Part shown: piece after piece, positions 18,762 through 28,096 of the stretch
How the letters are laid out: the number at the start of each line of letters is the position of its first letter
Position numbering within the stretch: position 1 is the first letter of the stretch
Assembly: GCA_050950645.1 (NCBI GenBank)
Contig: JBMNHZ010000013.1
Location: 48,764 to 112,763, forward strand
Reading direction: 5' to 3'
DNA: 64,000 nt
Source of the DNA: BRH-c25 sp012519325
Lineage (GTDB): Bacteria; Bacillota; Clostridia; Lutisporales; Lutisporaceae
Program-made: the position numbers and the translations under genes
The notes under the pieces: model-generated
The model's database searches: none
What the model was told of the DNA's origin: nothing
Seen by the model: only the letters and a program-made list of their open reading frames with translations

Positions 18762-18778
18762 AGCAAATAATATGCCAA
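18762..18778 (-). promoter_or_regulatory. Sigma-54 promoter of the lysine operon
   Basis: On the minus strand TTGGCATATTATTTGC has the GG (-24) and GC (-12) pairs in exact spacing for the consensus TGGCAC-N5-TTGC. It lies about 90 bases before kdd, next to a sigma-54 activator gene. Confidence 0.85.
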
Positions 18779-18841
18779 TATTTTTCAGGTGCCAGATACG
18801 AACACGAGAAGCCTTGGGTATTCCGTGCTATCGACATTAAA

Positions 18842-18886
18842 TAAAAAAGGGTCCCGCATACTGCTTAATTAGTTTTGCGGCATCCC
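18842..18886 (-). terminator. Rho-independent terminator of the activator gene
   Basis: GGGATGCCGCA and TGCGGGACCC pair across an AT-rich loop, followed by TTTTTTATTT on the minus strand. Confidence 0.75.
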
Positions 18887-18909
18887 TTCCGGAATTTACT
18901 TAATTTTGC

Positions 18910-20328
18910 CTAAAATCCGGCATTGTCGGTTTTGATAATATACTTGCTTATTTTATACTGAAGTGTTTGTCTTGGTATATCCAGCAGCTCCGCTGCCTTT
19001 GTAACATTGCCCTCACACTTTTTAAGGGCTTTCTCGATAAGGCTCCTTTCCAAGTTGTACAGTGCCTCCTTCAGGGATTTAATCTCACGATCCTCCTTTG
19101 TGAAATCGAATTTGTTGAAAATCTCTCCCAGATAATGGGGGAGGCACTTGCTTTCAATAATCTCACCGTCTGTTATATTCATAGCTCCTTCTATGGCATG
19201 CTCAAGCTCCCTTACATTTCCCGGCCACGCATAGTTCAGGAAAAACTGCTCAACACTGCTGCTGATGTATTTGACATTCTTATGCAGCTTTTTATTATAC
19301 TTCTTGATAAAATGTTCAATAAGGAAATGTATATCCCCTTTCCGCTCCCTTAAAGGCGGTACCTTAAGAGATATTACGCTCAGCCGGAAAAACAGGTCGT
19401 CTCTGAGGGTCTTATCCATAACCGCCTGCCTTGGATCAATATTTATGGCCGTTACTATCCTGACATCAACGTGGATGGTTTTTGTGTCACCCACTCTTCT
19501 CACATTGCCGTCCTGTATTACCCTCAGCAGCTTTGCCTGAAGCTGAAGGGACATTGAATTGATTTCATCAAGGAAGAGGGTACCTCCATTAGCTATTTCA
19601 AAAAGCCCCGGGCGGTTTTCCGCTCCGGTGAAGCTGCCTTTCACCGTTCCGAACAGTATGCTTTCAAGCAAGGTTTCGGGAAGAGCCGCACAATTTTGGG
19701 CAATGAAGGGTTTATCCCTGCGGGGGCTGGCATTGTGTATGGCATGCAGCAGCAATTCCTTTCCCGTGCCTGTTTCACCGTAAACCATAATCGGCGAGGG
19801 GGATGAGGCTACTGTCATGGCATCTTTTTTAAGCTTCAGCATTTCTTCCGATATGCCTATTATATCTGCAAAATTAAAGAATGCCTTGTTTCCGTCGTAG
19901 CTTTGTTCAGGTCTTACGTCCTTCATAAGCTCCGCCTGCAGGTCTACAACCTTCAAGGAAAGCTTTTTTACTTCAGTTATGTCTCTGGATACTTCGAGAG
20001 CACCCATAACCCGCTTCCCCGAAATAATAGGTATAGTTGAGTTTACTGTGGTTATTTGGATGCCTTTGTAATTCTTGAAGGTCTGCTCGTAGTTCAGAAT
20101 CGGCTTTCCTGTCTTTATAACCCTCAGTATTGTGCTGGTTTCCTCAGTCAGGGAAGGATATATTTCAAGTATGTGCCTGCCCAGAGCTTCTTCCGGATTA
20201 ATACTGTCCAATTTGGCTGCAAATCTGTTGTAATATACTATAATTCCCGAGCTGTCAACAATATGAATGCCTTCCTCAATAATGTCCAGTATGTCCTCAA
20301 TATTCTCCTTGAATAATGAATTCAACAA
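18910..20328 (-). CDS. Sigma-54-dependent activator (PAS, AAA+, Fis-type HTH), likely lysine operon regulator
   Basis: 472 residues. An N-terminal PAS domain (residues 8-115; GIHIVDSSGIIVYYNRFAAKLD) may sense a small molecule. The AAA+ core has Walker A GETGTGKE, the sigma-54 contact loop GSFTGA (GAFTGA with one change), Walker B GGTLFLDEI and the arginine finger region LRDDLFFRLSVISLKVPPLRER. The HTH at the end is NVTKAAELLDIPRQTLQYKIS. There is no receiver domain, so it is of the RocR type. It starts at TTG behind AAGGAG. It lies just upstream of the kdd-kam operon with a -24/-12 promoter between them, so control of lysine fermentation is likely. Confidence 0.9.
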   Translation of the reverse strand: MLNSLFKENIEDILDIIEEGIHIVDSSGIIVYYNRFAAKLDSINPEEALGRHILEIYPSLTEETSTILRVIKTGKPILNYEQTFKNYKGIQITTVNSTIPIISGKRVMGALEVSRDITEVKKLSLKVVDLQAELMKDVRPEQSYDGNKAFFNFADIIGISEEMLKLKKDAMTVASSPSPIMVYGETGTGKELLLHAIHNASPRRDKPFIAQNCAALPETLLESILFGTVKGSFTGAENRPGLFEIANGGTLFLDEINSMSLQLQAKLLRVIQDGNVRRVGDTKTIHVDVRIVTAINIDPRQAVMDKTLRDDLFFRLSVISLKVPPLRERKGDIHFLIEHFIKKYNKKLHKNVKYISSSVEQFFLNYAWPGNVRELEHAIEGAMNITDGEIIESKCLPHYLGEIFNKFDFTKEDREIKSLKEALYNLERSLIEKALKKCEGNVTKAAELLDIPRQTLQYKISKYIIKTDNAGF

Positions 20329-20393
20329 GCATCCACTCCTTCACCTAGAGTTATCCTGCTTTTTTGCCGCCGATTATTCGGCATAAGACTTAC

Positions 20394-20419
20394 TGAAAAA
20401 GCAGGTTAATTAACCTGCT
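20394..20419 (-). terminator. Rho-independent terminator
   Basis: The perfect palindrome AGCAGGTTAATTAACCTGCT is followed by TTTTTCAG on the minus strand, after the PP-loop gene. Confidence 0.8.
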
Positions 20420-20464
20420 ATATTCTAAGTATATATTACCAGTAAAAAAATTACAAATGATTTA

Positions 20465-21460
20465 TCACAGAAGCACCTTCCTTATGTCTTCATCTCCCAC
20501 CGGCTTTACCCATATGTATTCATATTCCTTGTCGTTTTTCTTTTTGAACTTCACCCTTACACTGTCCTTTTCCTTTTCTTTGCTGTACCTGGCTGCAACG
20601 GAAGCAGCAAACATAATATCCTCACGGCTGAACACCCCGGCTTCCGCGGGTATCAGAACAGCTGTTGAGCCGGAGCAGTCCGCAGTATCAAATATCAAAT
20701 ATTCATCCTTTACAAGCTCCATTAAAGGGCCATACTCGCTTTCATTCCTGGTACATATGACCCTTGCATCAGGTGATATTCTCATATGCCTTCCGATCCT
20801 CAGCAGCTTGATGTCTATCGGCTCCACCTTCTCCTTGCCGTGACTGTACAAATCTTTAAGACGGTTGGCAAACTGCGGTTCGGTAAGCATGCAGCCTCCT
20901 GCAGGAGAAGGATAATCCTTAATCCCCCACTGTTTTGCAAGCTCTATCTGCTGTTTTCTCGATTTGCCGCTGATCCCCAAAAGCTTGGTCCTGTCGACAA
21001 GGCCGTCCATTTCCATTTTAGTCGGGGGAAGGTTCAATGCACATAGAGGCCTCAGTATTTTGTCTTCAAAGCCGGATTCCTTCCGCACTATGTCCAGGGA
21101 TTTCTTATTCTGGGACATAGGCCTCTGGTTAAGTACCTCTCCCGTAATCAGAAAATCTGCATTAAGCTCCTCAAGCATTTTCCCCGCATAGTTCAGCATC
21201 ATTGCATGACAGTCGATGCAGGGGTTCATATTCTTTCCGTATCCATGCTTGGGATCCTTTGTCATTTTCAGATGCTCTTCCGTGAAATCAACCACTATCA
21301 AGGGCATTTCTATCTGTGCCGCCATTTTTTCGGCATTTTTGGATCCGAAAAATGCCGAGGTAAAGCATATCCCTATTACTTCAATTCCTTGCATTTGAAT
21401 CAGCCTGGCGGCCAATATGCTGTCCAGTCCTCCCGAAACAAGGGCTAAAGCTTTGGTCAT
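20465..21460 (-). CDS. PP-loop ATPase, MnmA/ThiI-like tRNA-modification family
   Basis: 331 residues from ATG at 21460 (AAAGGA upstream). The PP-loop ALVSGGLDSILAARL stands at the N-terminus, where ATP adenylates a target uridine in this superfamily. Conserved NPCIDCHAMML and FLITGEVLNQRPMSQ follow. After residue 200 the SPAGGCMLTEPQFANRLKDL segment and GRHMRISPDARVICTRNESE match the extra NFACT-like domain seen in predicted tRNA thiolation proteins of Clostridia and archaea. The exact tRNA position is unknown. It is not the standard MnmA, which is longer and has other motifs. It follows the MBL gene and has its own terminator. Confidence 0.8.
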   Translation of the reverse strand: MTKALALVSGGLDSILAARLIQMQGIEVIGICFTSAFFGSKNAEKMAAQIEMPLIVVDFTEEHLKMTKDPKHGYGKNMNPCIDCHAMMLNYAGKMLEELNADFLITGEVLNQRPMSQNKKSLDIVRKESGFEDKILRPLCALNLPPTKMEMDGLVDRTKLLGISGKSRKQQIELAKQWGIKDYPSPAGGCMLTEPQFANRLKDLYSHGKEKVEPIDIKLLRIGRHMRISPDARVICTRNESEYGPLMELVKDEYLIFDTADCSGSTAVLIPAEAGVFSREDIMFAASVAARYSKEKEKDSVRVKFKKKNDKEYEYIWVKPVGDEDIRKVLL

Positions 21461-21533
21461 AAAATCAAATCCTTTCAGGATTTCAGATACGAGACTCAGG
21501 ATATGAAACAGTCCCAAGCCCCGGTTAAGTTTC

Positions 21534-22432
21534 TTACTTTCTCTTAAATTTCAATTTATTATCTTCAAAAAGTGTTGTCAATATTCCTTCACCTGTCATG
21601 TGGGAAAGAAAGGCTGAAGCTGTTGATACCGTCAGATAATACTGCGGTATGTTCTGCTTTACTGCAAATTTCTCAATCAGCTTGGCTGTAATTTCTTCTC
21701 TATCTGAGGCTTTACAGCAGATATCGGCTATATATTCCATAGTATCCTGAAGAATCTTGATATTCGCATCCAGGGTTTCTCCGGGATCTGTAAGTACATC
21801 TCCGTGACTGGGCACGTAATATTCATAATGCATATGCTTCATGCTTTCCAATGTGCTCATGGATTCCCTATGCCCGTAAAATATGGAATCCCATGCTTTT
21901 CCAATATGTATACAGAAAAAAAGGAGTCTCCCGCAAACAGCACATTATCAGCAGTTGCCACCCCTATCATTCCCGGTGTATGCCCGTGGAGGGGCACAAT
22001 TTCAAGCTCCACTCCGGCTATATTCTGCTTTCCCTTTTCCAACTGGTAATCCACTCTGGTCCCCTTTGCTTTAAGGAACTTTGTATCAAGCTCCTTAAGA
22101 GGATAGGCAGAATACAGATAAAAGGGCTCCAATTCCGGGTATTCAATAATGCCCTTGTCAAAGGAGGGAGCATAGATAACACAGTCTGTCCTGCTCTTTA
22201 TTATGTGATTGCCGCCGCAGTGGTCTGCATGAGAATGGGTGTTTATTATCGCTCCTATTCCCATGCCCTCCTCCTGCATTACTTTCATCAGCCGTCTTCC
22301 TGCGTCGTCATCCAATCCCGTATCGATAACTATACTCCGGCGCGGGTCCTTTGTGTTTTTTATTATGCCGATTTTGGCGGCTCCGTCCAGATACCAGGTA
22401 TTTCCTTTAATGTGGATAAGTTTGTATCCCAT
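21534..22432 (-). CDS. MBL-fold metallohydrolase (one frameshift)
   Basis: The metallo-beta-lactamase motif is INTHSHADHCGGN near residue 68, with later metal ligands in VPLHGHTPGM, LFAGDSFF and VPSHGD. A missing A near 21866 (GGGAATCC for GGGAAATCC) breaks the frame after YFTGIG. Joined, the protein is about 299 residues. The C-terminal part (EEITAKLIEKFAVKQNIPQYYLTV) is helical. Substrate unknown; the fold covers thioesterases, lactonases and other hydrolases. It sits between ddl and the PP-loop gene in the same direction, 11 bases from the ddl stop. Confidence 0.85.
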
Positions 22433-22443
22433 CCGTATTTCCC

Positions 22444-23512
22444 CTACTCGTTGTATCTTTCTATAGCCAGTTCTATCAGCCGGTCAATAAGCTCGTCCGT
22501 AGCTCATTCCTGCCGCAACCCAAAGCTTGGGGTACATGCTTATTTTTGTAAAGCCGGGAATTGTATTGAGTTCATTTATATATACCTTTTCCGTCTCCTT
22601 TTCAACAAGGAAGTCCACTCTTGCCATTCCGCAGCAGTCCAGGGCCTTGTATGCTTTGACCGCAGCCTCCCTTATTTCCTCAGTCTTGCCTTTTGAGAGC
22701 TCTGCGGGAATTATAAGCACCGATTTGCCGCCATCAAAATACTTTGCCTCGTAATCGTAAAACTCACGGCTGGGAATTATCTCACCGATTCCCGAAGCAA
22801 CGGGGTTGTTATTTCCAAGTACGGAACACTCAACCTCCCTGCAGTTGATGTTTTCTTCAATTATCACCTTTCTGTCATATTTGCAAGCCTCTTTCAGCCC
22901 CCTTGCAAGCTCCTCCCTGTTGTGCGCCTTGGTAATGCCCACACTGGAACCCATATTGGCAGGCTTGATAAATACGGGAAATGTGAATTTGTCTTCTATC
23001 AGGCTGATAACCGAATCGATGTTTTCCTCAATGTCTTTCTTAAGCACTATGGAGTATTCTCCTACATTAAGACCCGCATCTCTGAAAAGCTGCTTTGAAA
23101 ATGCCTTATCCATGCCCAGGGCGGAAGCCGTGACTCCGCAGCCTACATACGGCACATCCAGCATCTCAAAGAGCCCTTGTATCGTGCCGTCCTCTCCGTT
23201 AGGCCCATGCAGAACCGGGAACACCACATCGATTCTTTTTCCGGCACCATCCTTGAAAAAACGGTAAAATAAAAGATCGATGGTTTCCTCTCTTTCCAAT
23301 TCTTCTGCTTCCTTCTCCCAGCTGCTGTCGATAATCTTGCTTACGTCTCCCTTGAATGCCATCCACTTACCCTGTCTTGTTATTCCTATCATGTATATAT
23401 TGTACTTTTCTTTATTCATTGCATTTATCACATTCGTTGCAGACATTAGAGACACTTCATGCTCTCCTGATTTTCCGCCGAATATAACAGCAACATTCAG
23501 CTTCTCATTCAT
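22444..23512 (-). CDS. ddl: D-alanine--D-alanine ligase (frameshift near the end)
   Basis: ATP-grasp enzyme joining two D-Ala for peptidoglycan precursors. Start ATG at 23512 follows GGAGG. Motifs: VAVIFGGKSGEHEVSLMSA, VFPVLHGPNGEDGTIQGL, PVFIKPANMGSSVGI, ARVDFLVEKETEKVYINELNTIPGFT. An extra G near 22500 (TACGGACGAG for TACGACGAG) gives an early stop. Without it the end reads DELIDRLIELAIERYNE and stops at 22444, about 355 residues. The long lid region is in line with a VanA/DdlB-type ligase, but the final specificity (D-Ala or D-lactate) cannot be told from reading alone. Confidence 0.92.
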
Positions 23513-23636
23513 AAAACTTCCTCCAAACTTATAAAATAGATTCAGCCCAAGTAGCAATTTTCCCCACTTTATTATTATTCTACTCTCATGGAAATTATTA
23601 ATCAATAAAAGAATTCTACAGTTTGATTTGTATGAC

Positions 23637-23668
23637 GGGAAGAGGTATTTTGCCTCTTCCTTTATTTT
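23637..23668 (+). terminator. Hairpin with T-rich tail, no gene assigned
   Basis: GGAAGAGG and CCTCTTCC pair around TATTTTG, followed by TTTATTTTTG on the plus strand. No plus-strand gene precedes it; it might be a leader element of ddl read the other way. Confidence 0.4.
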
Positions 23669-23732
23669 TGCCAATGAAAATTATACTCTAAGTTAGCTGC
23701 GGGATTAAAGCTGGGCTTTGGAAAAAGTTTAT

Positions 23733-23771
23733 GAAAAAAACCGGGCTGAACCAGTAAATGGTTCGGCCCGG
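23733..23771 (-). terminator. Rho-independent terminator of the SASP gene
   Basis: CCGGGCCGAACCA and TGGTTCAGCCCGG form a strong stem followed by TTTTTTT on the minus strand, 8 bases after the SASP stop. Confidence 0.92.
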
Positions 23772-23779
23772 TTTTCCGG

Positions 23780-23953
23780 TTATCTGCCGTTTACGCTTTT
23801 CTCAGCAATTTCAATAGCCTTTTTAACGATGTTTCCGCAGTCCCTTGAGGATACTCCTCCCCAGCCTTCAGTGCTCACTATTCTGTCAACGCCGAGTTCT
23901 CTAGCTATTTCGTATTTCAAATTTTCAGACATCATTCCTCTGTTTCTGCTCAT
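23780..23953 (-). CDS. Small acid-soluble spore protein, alpha/beta type
   Basis: A 57-residue protein, MSRNRGMMSENLKYEIAREL.., with the germination-protease site (YEIARELGV) and the second conserved block (WGGVSSRDCGNIVKKAIEIAE). These proteins coat and protect DNA in the dormant spore and are broken down on germination. ATG follows AAGGAGG. It is shorter than most members (60-70 residues) at both ends but keeps both DNA-binding segments. It lies just after ypeB, within a run of spore genes, with its own terminator. Confidence 0.93.
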   Translation of the reverse strand: MSRNRGMMSENLKYEIARELGVDRIVSTEGWGGVSSRDCGNIVKKAIEIAEKSVNGR

Positions 23954-24063
23954 AGCTGATCCTCCTTAAACAGCATATAAAATTGCAATTCTAACTCTGC
24001 TGCACATATAGTGTCTGTGCATTCAAGCGGTTTTATGTGAAGGAAAATGTGGTTCTCAATGTA

Positions 24064-25446
24064 TTACTGCGTCAGTGTTCCATTTTCATCCTTTATTATT
24101 CTGAGTATATTCTCCTCATTTCCGTTTTCTGCATTTATATACACAAAGTAGTCAGAATTATTATACTTTCCTTTGAATTCATAGCATAGCTGCTCTTTAT
24201 CGCCTGGCATGGGGATTATAGCCAGCTTCACCCTTTCTACCTTTATCCTCTCGCTTACCTTCTTTCTTGCTTCCTCTTCAGTCAGCCTGGGTTTCGGGAT
24301 GTCTCTCTTTCTATGGGACATCAGGTACTGATAAGCGTCAAATCCCACTATTTCACCATTGTCCAGAGCAACCTTGACCTTTATCAAATCGGGATATATC
24401 AGCACTCCGTCCTTTGAGATCCCTATAAAGGTTATTGTTGTCGTATTGTCATTCTTCAGAAAATATGTTTCGGTAAGTTCTCCAAAACCCTGCTCCTTAA
24501 GGAATTTCTTTGCTTTGTCACTGGCTTGCCAGTCCGTCAGCTTTTTCTCGGGTATATCCCTGGGATTAAGCATCCAAAGCACATAACCGCCCTTCTTGGT
24601 TATGTCTATATTGACCGGATTGCCTTTATCCTTGTCTTTTGGTGATACCTCCAGGCCATATGTATGTATCTTTCCTTTCCCCGAACTGGTCTCAATTATT
24701 TTGCCTGCCTTATCCTCCCCTACAAACTTCCTTGCCTTTTCTTTTGCTTTTTCAAGGCTTACATTTTCCCCATCCAAGCCTTTTGGTTTTCCTTCAATGA
24801 CATTATCGGAAAAGGGCCCGTCATAAATCAGCGACGGGTATTCGCTGAACTTATCCTCAATATTTCTAAAGCTGACTTCCACCGCATCCTGGGATGCTCT
24901 TCTGAGTGCAAGCCTGCCTTTCTTGCGGATTTCACCAAACCTGATTTTTCCCTGGGATACATCCTTCTCCATCTCATGAAGCTCTCCCAGCAGTTCCCCT
25001 GCATAAGCCCTCAGCTTTGATATCTGATCCATATCCTTTTCACTTATGTTTTTGTTCTGGGCGCCGGTTCTGGAAAGACTGTAGCTGTAATCACCCACCT
25101 GATTCAGGTATTTCTCCGTCTTGCTTAATGAAACATGGGTTATTGGCAGCTGTCCGAGGTTTTCCGCCGCAGAATAGGACTGCATCCAGGTCTGGGACAT
25201 CAAGGCACTGCTCTGCAGCGGAGAGGCGGATACTTCCGCTTTTTCAAGCAGCAGCTTAATGTTTTCCACATCCGACACCAGTTCTCTAAAGGATCTCTGG
25301 TAACTGTTCTGTAAAAAAGTCTGATACTGCTTCTTCTCCGAATAGGTGTTGTATCCGAAAAAACCTGCAAGTATCAAAGCCGCAGCAAGTACTACCGTTA
25401 CTTTTTGATATTGTTTCCTGTCCAGCTGCATTTTAAATAATTTCAT
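24064..25446 (-). CDS. ypeB: Germination protein YpeB
   Basis: 460 residues. An N-terminal membrane anchor (VTVVLAAALILAGFFGYNTY) is followed by a helical region and a C-terminal part with PepSY-like repeats (VSLEKAKEKARKFVGEDKAG; LTDWQASDKAKKFLKEQGF; LTEEEARKKVSERIKVERVKLA). YpeB holds SleB in place and keeps it inactive in the spore cortex; the two need each other. The gene directly follows sleB, 10 bases after its stop, as in other spore formers. ATG follows GGAGTG. Confidence 0.95.
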   Translation of the reverse strand: MKLFKMQLDRKQYQKVTVVLAAALILAGFFGYNTYSEKKQYQTFLQNSYQRSFRELVSDVENIKLLLEKAEVSASPLQSSALMSQTWMQSYSAAENLGQLPITHVSLSKTEKYLNQVGDYSYSLSRTGAQNKNISEKDMDQISKLRAYAGELLGELHEMEKDVSQGKIRFGEIRKKGRLALRRASQDAVEVSFRNIEDKFSEYPSLIYDGPFSDNVIEGKPKGLDGENVSLEKAKEKARKFVGEDKAGKIIETSSGKGKIHTYGLEVSPKDKDKGNPVNIDITKKGGYVLWMLNPRDIPEKKLTDWQASDKAKKFLKEQGFGELTETYFLKNDNTTTITFIGISKDGVLIYPDLIKVKVALDNGEIVGFDAYQYLMSHRKRDIPKPRLTEEEARKKVSERIKVERVKLAIIPMPGDKEQLCYEFKGKYNNSDYFVYINAENGNEENILRIIKDENGTLTQ

Positions 25447-25456
25447 AGTATCACTC

Positions 25457-26167
25457 CTATTTGCAGAAATAGTGCTTTCCTATCACCTTGATGATTGGCC
25501 TTGACCAAATCCATTTATTTGTTGTTTTTGCCGGATTATAGTAGTATAGTGCCCCTCCGGAAGGATCCCACCCATTCAACGCATCCCTGGCCGCCTTCAA
25601 GGCAGTGGAGCCCGGTTCCTGAAACATCTGGCCGTCTGTTACGGCTGTAAATGCTCCCGGTTGATATATTACCCCTGCGATTGTCTTTGGAAACCTCGGG
25701 TCATCAACTCTGTTCAAAATTACTGCCGCTACCGCCACCTGCCCTATGTACGGCTCTCCTCTGGCTTCTCCGTGTACACACTGGGCTAGGGTATATACTT
25801 CATTACTTCTTGATGTACCTCCCCCGGCCGAGGCAGTCCCTGTCCTGATACCCAGGTATCTTGCAGTTGTATTGCCCACTATTCCGTCTACCTTAAGTCC
25901 GTGCTTCCTTTGAAATGCTTTTACTGCATTTGCTGTTCTCCAGCCATATATTCCGTCTACATTTCCTTTGTAAAAGCCCCAGTTTTTTAACCTGGTCTGT
26001 ACCTCTCTCACAGTACTTCCTCTGGAACCCCATTTTAATAGTATTGCTCCAGCTTCACTGCTTACCCGGGAAGCTGTGTAATTACTATACACCCATACTC
26101 CAAAGCCTGCATATATAATCACTATTATAATAAAAGGAATCAGTCTTCCGAATTTCTTGTTGAACAC
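25457..26167 (-). CDS. sleB: Spore cortex-lytic enzyme SleB
   Basis: 236 residues. A signal/anchor helix (LIPFIIIVIIYAGFGVWVY) is followed by a peptidoglycan-binding domain (RGSTVREVQTRLKNWGFYKGNVDG, near 50-105) and a Hydrolase_2 catalytic domain (LAQCVHGEARGEPYIGQVAVAAVILNRV), where the Glu of GEARGE is the likely catalytic acid. It is a lytic transglycosylase acting on muramic-delta-lactam cortex at germination. GTG at 26167 is chosen because AGGAGG lies eight bases before; the GTG nine bases upstream is inside that site. The ribosome site is within a hairpin (26171-26215). Confidence 0.95.
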   Translation of the reverse strand: MFNKKFGRLIPFIIIVIIYAGFGVWVYSNYTASRVSSEAGAILLKWGSRGSTVREVQTRLKNWGFYKGNVDGIYGWRTANAVKAFQRKHGLKVDGIVGNTTARYLGIRTGTASAGGGTSRSNEVYTLAQCVHGEARGEPYIGQVAVAAVILNRVDDPRFPKTIAGVIYQPGAFTAVTDGQMFQEPGSTALKAARDALNGWDPSGGALYYYNPAKTTNKWIWSRPIIKVIGKHYFCK

Positions 26168-26170
26168 AAA

Positions 26171-26215
26171 AAACACCTCCTGCCCTTATTTTTTGTAACA
26201 GAAGGTGTTTTATTC
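26171..26215 (-). terminator. Terminator of spoIIR overlapping the sleB ribosome site
   Basis: AAAACACCT pairs with AGGTGTTTTTT across a loop of about 23 bases. The right arm includes the AGGAGGTG of sleB, so the hairpin could both stop spoIIR reading and hide the sleB ribosome site. Confidence 0.6.
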
Positions 26216-26217
26216 AT

Positions 26218-26871
26218 TTAATTTTCCATCCTTGCCAGCCTCAAGCCCATACTTTTCACCAACTCCAATATTTTGAACCTGAACTTTACGGATGCTTCCC
26301 CCGGCTCTTTAGGGGAAAGCAGCAGCCTGTATTCCTCATCGGTCAATGAAGCTCTGAGCTCATTCATGGTTTCTTCGGTTGCTATACCATGGGCTACATC
26401 AATGAAGCACAGCGGAGGAAACATGACACACCACCAGTTCTTCCCTTTCCCTTCTCCGATTACTATTTTCAAAGCCTGGTATTTCCCGGCGGGAAGTGTG
26501 AGATTTCCATAGGTTCTTGCAGGAAAATCCGTTTCCGTGAAGGCAGCTTTTACACCATAGTTCTTCTTATTTTCTTCTATGATTTCTCTTGCAGCTGCCT
26601 CTATTTCTGCCAGGCTTCCCCGGATAAGGCTCTTTACCTCGGAAATATCTTTGAGCCCTTCGAATCTCCCGCTCATACTGCTTATTATTTTATCTCTCAC
26701 CTGAAGCTTAAGCTGCTGGTCAGCGGGCGAATCGCTGTTTGCAACCACATGAAGTCTTATGATCTTTTCAGGTACGCGGGCCAGTGCCCTGTCGGTGTTT
26801 ATGTAAATGCTTGTAAGAATTCCGAATATGAAGAAGAAAAGAACCAAAAAAATTCCTATTTTATATTTCAT
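26218..26871 (-). CDS. spoIIR: Stage II sporulation protein R
   Basis: 217 residues from ATG at 26871 (AAGGAGGG upstream). An N-terminal export helix (IGIFLVLFFFIFGILTSIYI) precedes the SpoIIR domain: IIRLHVVANSDSPADQQLKLQVRD, then YGNLTLPAGKYQALKIVIGEGKGKNWWCVMFPPLCF. In sporulation it is made in the forespore under sigma-F, exported, and triggers SpoIIGA to process pro-sigma-E in the mother cell. The full domain is present, at normal length. Confidence 0.95.
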   Translation of the reverse strand: MKYKIGIFLVLFFFIFGILTSIYINTDRALARVPEKIIRLHVVANSDSPADQQLKLQVRDKIISSMSGRFEGLKDISEVKSLIRGSLAEIEAAAREIIEENKKNYGVKAAFTETDFPARTYGNLTLPAGKYQALKIVIGEGKGKNWWCVMFPPLCFIDVAHGIATEETMNELRASLTDEEYRLLLSPKEPGEASVKFRFKILELVKSMGLRLARMEN

Positions 26872-26956
26872 TTTATAAACCCTCCTTATAACAAATGAAT
26901 AAAACCATGCAATTTTGTCCGCATCTGTTATTTTTGCCATGTTATTAAGGGTTTAT

Positions 26957-28096
26957 TCACTTAATCAGCCCTACTCTCCTTATTTTGACGTTGGCGGTAA
27001 CTTCAACTACTATGCTGTCGGTAAAAAACTTCTCATAGTCTTTTTCAATGGTCTTGTACAGCTTAGGCTGATATTTGCTCAAATAGTCCTTTACTCCGAT
27101 AAGGTCTGCTTTAAATTGTTTCTGAAATTTTTCTATAAGCTTCTCACTTTCGCCCTCTATCCTTTTTTCCACTTCCCTGCTGATTTCCTCCAGAAGAACA
27201 TTATCCAGTATTTTCCAGCCCATCTTATACTCTTCTATACTTCCTTCGGTTTCCATCTCATAGTTGAGATATATTTTCCCCTCCTCCACCTTTGCCAGCC
27301 TGATTTTTCTGTTAAAAGTGAAGTGCCTGAAAACTGTGGGAGTGTTATTATACTCAATCGAAATCGCCCCTCCCTTGGCCTTGTTCATTAACCAGTTGTA
27401 TACTGATGTCTCTTTGTCTCCCAAGTACCCGATAAGCTTATAGCCCTTGAGTACTCCTGCCCCATTTAACCTGACTTCCTTCTCCCCCGGGACAAGCTTG
27501 GGTATAACCAGGCCTCCCTGCTGGTTTTCCAACATTATTGTCATATCCAAAAGACTGAGCCTCATGGCCTTTGAGGTGTAATTGCTGTTCTCTGTTATTC
27601 CTGCAATGTACGGCGCAAGCAGCTTGTCGTACATAGGCTTCACCTCGAATACTTCCTCAGCCCGGCCGGGTACTATATATGCATACATGCTGTTATGAAG
27701 CTCGTGGTATCTGGATACACCATCCAGTACTTCCTTAAGCAGCTTGTCGCTTTTCATAATGTCCTCACCAAAAAATATAGCCCTGGTATGCCCGAAAAAT
27801 TGTTTTTTTGAAAACCTTTCCAGAAGCTGTGTCAAGGACGTAATAAGGTTGTTTTCCACCGTTTTATATGTATGGAAGGTAGGTCCCTCCCCCTCTATTA
27901 TCTGATCCACCACAGGGGCTACAAAAGAAAGGGTGTACCTGTCCTCGGAAATTTTTTGCTCCGCTTCCGTAGCGCTGTCTACGCCAATAGCCAATACAAA
28001 CAATCTGTCTTCTATCTCTACTTTATCCCAGCAGCCGGCAAGCAGCAGTAAGCACGACATTACCGCTGCCGCTCCCAGCCTTTTAATTGCCTTCAT
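26957..28096 (-). CDS. gerC: Spore germinant receptor subunit C (Ger(x)C lipoprotein)
   Basis: 379 residues. A lipoprotein signal peptide ends in the lipobox LLAGCWDKVEIEDR, with the Cys lipidated, and the CWD-xxEI-xxR start of the GerAC family. The family fold follows (FVLAIGVDSA; FFGHTRAIFFGEDIM; LDGVSRYHELHNSMYAYI). It acts with GerA and GerB in the spore inner membrane to sense nutrients. The start overlaps gerB by 14 bases; GGAGG upstream. Symbol is generic, since the germinant cannot be told. Confidence 0.93.
   Translation of the reverse strand: MKAIKRLGAAAVMSCLLLLAGCWDKVEIEDRLFVLAIGVDSATEAEQKISEDRYTLSFVAPVVDQIIEGEGPTFHTYKTVENNLITSLTQLLERFSKKQFFGHTRAIFFGEDIMKSDKLLKEVLDGVSRYHELHNSMYAYIVPGRAEEVFEVKPMYDKLLAPYIAGITENSNYTSKAMRLSLLDMTIMLENQQGGLVIPKLVPGEKEVRLNGAGVLKGYKLIGYLGDKETSVYNWLMNKAKGGAISIEYNNTPTVFRHFTFNRKIRLAKVEEGKIYLNYEMETEGSIEEYKMGWKILDNVLLEEISREVEKRIEGESEKLIEKFQKQFKADLIGVKDYLSKYQPKLYKTIEKDYEKFFTDSIVVEVTANVKIRRVGLIK

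Noticed and set aside
21851..22696. 281-residue plus-strand open frame over the MBL and ddl genes
   Set aside because: Opposite to two conserved genes, low-complexity Cys/Ser/Tyr-rich translation, no start signal.
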